Assembly: GCA_963820375.1 (NCBI GenBank)
Contig: CAWFZX010000020.1
Location: 186,001-250,000, forward strand
DNA from: AWTP1-13 sp963820375
Lineage (GTDB): Bacteria; Pseudomonadota; Alphaproteobacteria; Rhizobiales; Hyphomicrobiaceae
Direction: 5' to 3'
DNA length: 64,000 nt
The notes under the pieces were generated by a model. That model made no database searches. It was not told the DNA's origin and saw only the letters and a list, made by a program, of their open reading frames with translations. The position numbers were made by a program, and so were the translations under genes. Below are positions 62,427 to 64,000 of this stretch, in pieces (position 1 is the stretch's first letter; every line of letters starts with the position of its first letter).

Positions 62427-63326
62427 ATGCAAGCCAGCGAACGAGCATCAATTCTTGCGGAACTGACGCCACCCTTGACGTTGCTTGCGCCGCCCACGCA
62501 GCTGGCCCCCGTGGTGTTTTGCTCGCCCCATTCGGGGCGCATTTACCCCAAGGCCTTTCTCGAAGCCTCGCGGCTTGATCCCCACACCCTGCGCAAATCC
62601 GAAGATTGCTATGTGGACGAATTGTTCGAGGGTGTCGTGGCGCTCGGGGCGCCTCTGATCGCGGCGCGCTTCCCGCGTGCCTATCTCGACGTCAACCGCG
62701 AGCCCTACGAGCTCGATCCGGAGCTGTTCAGCGGCCGCTTGCCCGACTTTGCCAATACCCAGTCGGCCCGGGTCATGGGTGGGCTTGGAACCATCGCCCG
62801 AATTGTGGCCGACACCGAGGAAATCTATCGCGAACGCCTACCGATCACGGCCGCCTTTGAACGGATCGAACGGCTCTACCGGCCCTTTCATAGCGCCCTG
62901 GCTGGCCTCTTGGAGGCGACGCGGCGGCAGTTCGGCATGGCCGTACTGATCGACTGCCACTCCATGCCCTCCGCCTCCATGGGTCAGCCGATCGGGGCGC
63001 GGCCCCACTTCGTGCTTGGCGATCGCTTTGGCACCTCGTGCGACACCAAGCTCACCCGTTTCATGCGTGATATCCTGCAGGCCGGTGGCCATGAGGTGCA
63101 GATCAACCGGCCCTACGCCGGGGGGTTTATCACGGAGTACTACGGCAATCCGGCGCACGGCATTCAATGCCTGCAGCTGGAGATCAATCGCGCGCTCTAC
63201 TTGGACGAGGCAACGCTCTCCAAGAGTAAGGACTTCGCCAACTTGGCCCGGAGGCTCGCCGATGTGGCGGCCCAGGTCTTCCAAGTCCTGCCGGCGCTCT
63301 TGGAACGGCGGGCGGCGGCGGAATAA
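62427..63326 (+). CDS. N-formylglutamate amidohydrolase-like protein
   Basis: FGase-family zinc hydrolase of 299 residues. Motifs VVFCSPHSGRIYP, RFPRAYLDVNREPYELD, FHSALAGLLEATRR, LIDCHSMPS and QLEINRALYLDE match the family, including the His and Glu residues expected at the metal. HutG-type enzymes hydrolyse N-formylglutamate in histidine breakdown. No hut genes are nearby, and homologues next to cpdR are common in alphaproteobacteria, so the substrate may differ. Confidence 0.92.
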   Translation: MQASERASILAELTPPLTLLAPPTQLAPVVFCSPHSGRIYPKAFLEASRLDPHTLRKSEDCYVDELFEGVVALGAPLIAARFPRAYLDVNREPYELDPELFSGRLPDFANTQSARVMGGLGTIARIVADTEEIYRERLPITAAFERIERLYRPFHSALAGLLEATRRQFGMAVLIDCHSMPSASMGQPIGARPHFVLGDRFGTSCDTKLTRFMRDILQAGGHEVQINRPYAGGFITEYYGNPAHGIQCLQLEINRALYLDEATLSKSKDFANLARRLADVAAQVFQVLPALLERRAAAE

Positions 63327-63484
63327 GCGGGGGTGGCGAGGCGTCCAGGACCCCTTGGGCAAACCGGCGCCGATGTTGCGCCGCAATAACGACGGCGGGA
63401 CCGTCAGGCCCCGCGCCGCAAGGGCGGGCGCAGAGGCTGGGAACCGGGTGGCCGGAAATCCCGTAAGTGCTGGTAGAGATTGGG

Positions 63485-63578
63485 AAAAGAAAAGGGGCCG
63501 CGCGGGTCACGTGCGGCCCAAGTCTAGGGAGGAAACGCCCAAGGAGGGCATGAGACCCACGACACAGTCGTTGGCCTC
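63485..63578 (-). ncRNA. mmgR/alpha-r14-like small RNA, copy 1
   Basis: On the minus strand the predicted transcript has a 5-prime hairpin (CGAC-TGT-GTCG, 63560-63570) and a second hairpin (GCCC-TCCTT-GGGC, 63537-63549). A single-stranded GTTTCCTCCCTAGACTT follows, then an intrinsic terminator. The UUUCCUCCC stretch is an anti-Shine-Dalgarno sequence, the hallmark of the mmgR (suhB, RF00519) family as I recall it. The core is repeated identically in copy 2. The 5-prime end is inferred from the promoter. Confidence 0.8.
63494..63519 (-). terminator. Intrinsic terminator of sRNA copy 1
   Basis: Minus-strand GGGCCGC and GCGGCCC pair across a 12-base loop, followed by CTTTTCTTTT. Strong stem plus U-rich tail. 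Confidence 0.85.
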
Positions 63579-63584
63579 GCCATC

Positions 63585-63613
63585 TATTTAGATGTGCGGC
63601 GCACAAAGTTCAA
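63585..63613 (-). promoter_or_regulatory. Promoter of sRNA copy 1
   Basis: Minus-strand TTGAAC (63608-63613), 17-base spacer, TAAATA (63585-63590). The predicted start near 63578 leaves room for the three stem-loops. Confidence 0.55.
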
Positions 63614-63718
63614 GCGATTCATTTTGCATTGCAGAAACACGGAGGCAGCATGGCTTGGACTTGCGAGCGTGAGCGGGGGGCTGGCGCGGCCCGCCTCCGA
63701 CAGGCGGGCATGATCGCC

Positions 63719-63817
63719 AAAGAAAAAGGGCCGCGCGGTCTGGCCGTGCAGCCCAAGTCTAGGGAGGAAACGCCCAAGGTGGGCACGCCATGGCGGTTTG
63801 GGCCCAACCACAGCGCT
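63719..63817 (-). ncRNA. mmgR/alpha-r14-like small RNA, copy 2
   Basis: Second copy, 235 bases from the first and in the same direction. Hairpin GCCC-ACCTT-GGGC (63772-63784) and the same single-stranded GTTTCCTCCCTAGACTT precede a terminator. A 28-bp core (63752-63779) is identical to 63517-63544. The 5-prime part differs (a palindrome GGTTTGGGCCC-type stem in place of CGACTGTGTCG). A weak promoter, TTGCAC-N17-CATATC (63824-63852), sets the approximate start. Confidence 0.75.
63728..63754 (-). terminator. Intrinsic terminator of sRNA copy 2
   Basis: Minus-strand GGGCTGC and GCGGCCC pair with one G-U, followed by TTTTTCTTT. Differences from copy 1 keep the stem, a sign of selection on structure. 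Confidence 0.85.
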
Positions 63818-63823
63818 GCACCA

Positions 63824-63852
63824 GATATGGGCATGTTCGTGCTGCGGTGCAA
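63824..63852 (-). promoter_or_regulatory. Possible promoter of sRNA copy 2
   Basis: TTGCAC (63847-63852), 17 bases, CATATC (63824-63829) on the minus strand. The distance to the conserved hairpin (40 bases) is close to that in copy 1 (36 bases), but the -10 box is weak. Confidence 0.35.
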
Positions 63853-64000
63853 CCTCGGGCACGGTAGGTCGACGCATCTCGGGAACGATGTGGCCGGCGA
63901 GCAACGCAGGTTGCGGCCGTACGGCAACGCTCGAGCTTTGCAGCGGCCGGCCGATCTCGGCGACGGCGATGCCTAAGGCCAGCTCCCCGGTCGCATCGCC

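Noticed and set aside
63550..63591. 13-codon plus-strand reading frame behind a good GGAGG
   Set aside because: The apparent ribosome binding site is the complement of the anti-Shine-Dalgarno hairpin of the minus-strand small RNA, and copy 2 has no matching frame.
63629..63976. 115-codon plus-strand open frame
   Set aside because: It runs antisense through small RNA copy 2 including its terminator, and the translation has no recognisable features.

Overview
The window looks like chromosome of a GC-rich alphaproteobacterium. The signs are metX-metW, CpdR, a NepR-type anti-sigma factor, a COQ9/TetR-like protein, tandem mmgR-like small RNAs and a cysteine-free bL36. Rhodospirillales or a Reyranella-like lineage is my inference, since no rRNA is present. 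There is no phage, transposase, integrase or CRISPR array. Genes are dense, and most intergenic gaps are under 300 bases.

Layout. 0-12 kb is housekeeping: glyoxalase II, a methyltransferase, a divergent amino-sugar pair (murQ and a NagB-II type SIS deaminase), metXW for methionine, a COQ9-like protein, csaA, a glutathione transferase, a MarR/OmpR-type regulator/histidine kinase operon, and ilvE. 11.8-17.8 kb holds a cysteine-rich exported protein, an unrecognised 601-residue membrane protein, two overlapping dehydrogenase genes and a CrtI-like oxidoreductase. 17.9-22.4 kb has an IscA/SufA-type Fe-S protein and a type I secretion unit (ABC exporter, HlyD adaptor, HlyC-like toxin acyltransferase) without a visible RTX substrate. 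22.8-26.3 kb has an M23 peptidase, a peroxiredoxin-fold/2OG-oxygenase fusion and a glycosyltransferase.

26.3-48.9 kb is rich in catabolic functions. Two complete family-5 (peptide/opine/nickel-type) ABC importers are present, the second led by an enolase-superfamily enzyme. Between them lie an NDP-forming acyl-CoA synthetase, a double MaoC protein, an aldolase/dehydrogenase fusion, an AMCSD-type amidohydrolase/decarboxylase, a small basic protein, gatB with an in-frame repeat insertion, and a RidA-family protein.

49-53.6 kb is a Ser/Thr phosphorylation module: FHA protein and PP2C phosphatase, divergent from a kinase-transmembrane-WD40 protein. 53.7-63.3 kb returns to mixed housekeeping: a YfcG-like transferase, quinone oxidoreductase, lipoprotein, EEP phosphatase, DedA, FetAB, a TPR protein, bL36, tRNA-Val(GAC), a NepR-like protein, CpdR and an N-formylglutamate amidohydrolase-like protein. 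The window ends with two tandem small RNA genes of the mmgR (alpha-r14) type on the minus strand. They share an identical 28-bp core holding an anti-Shine-Dalgarno sequence, followed by intrinsic terminators.

The most noteworthy signals are the small RNA pair, the repeat insertion in GatB, the secretion unit without its substrate, the kinase/FHA/phosphatase module and an orphan NepR-like protein.
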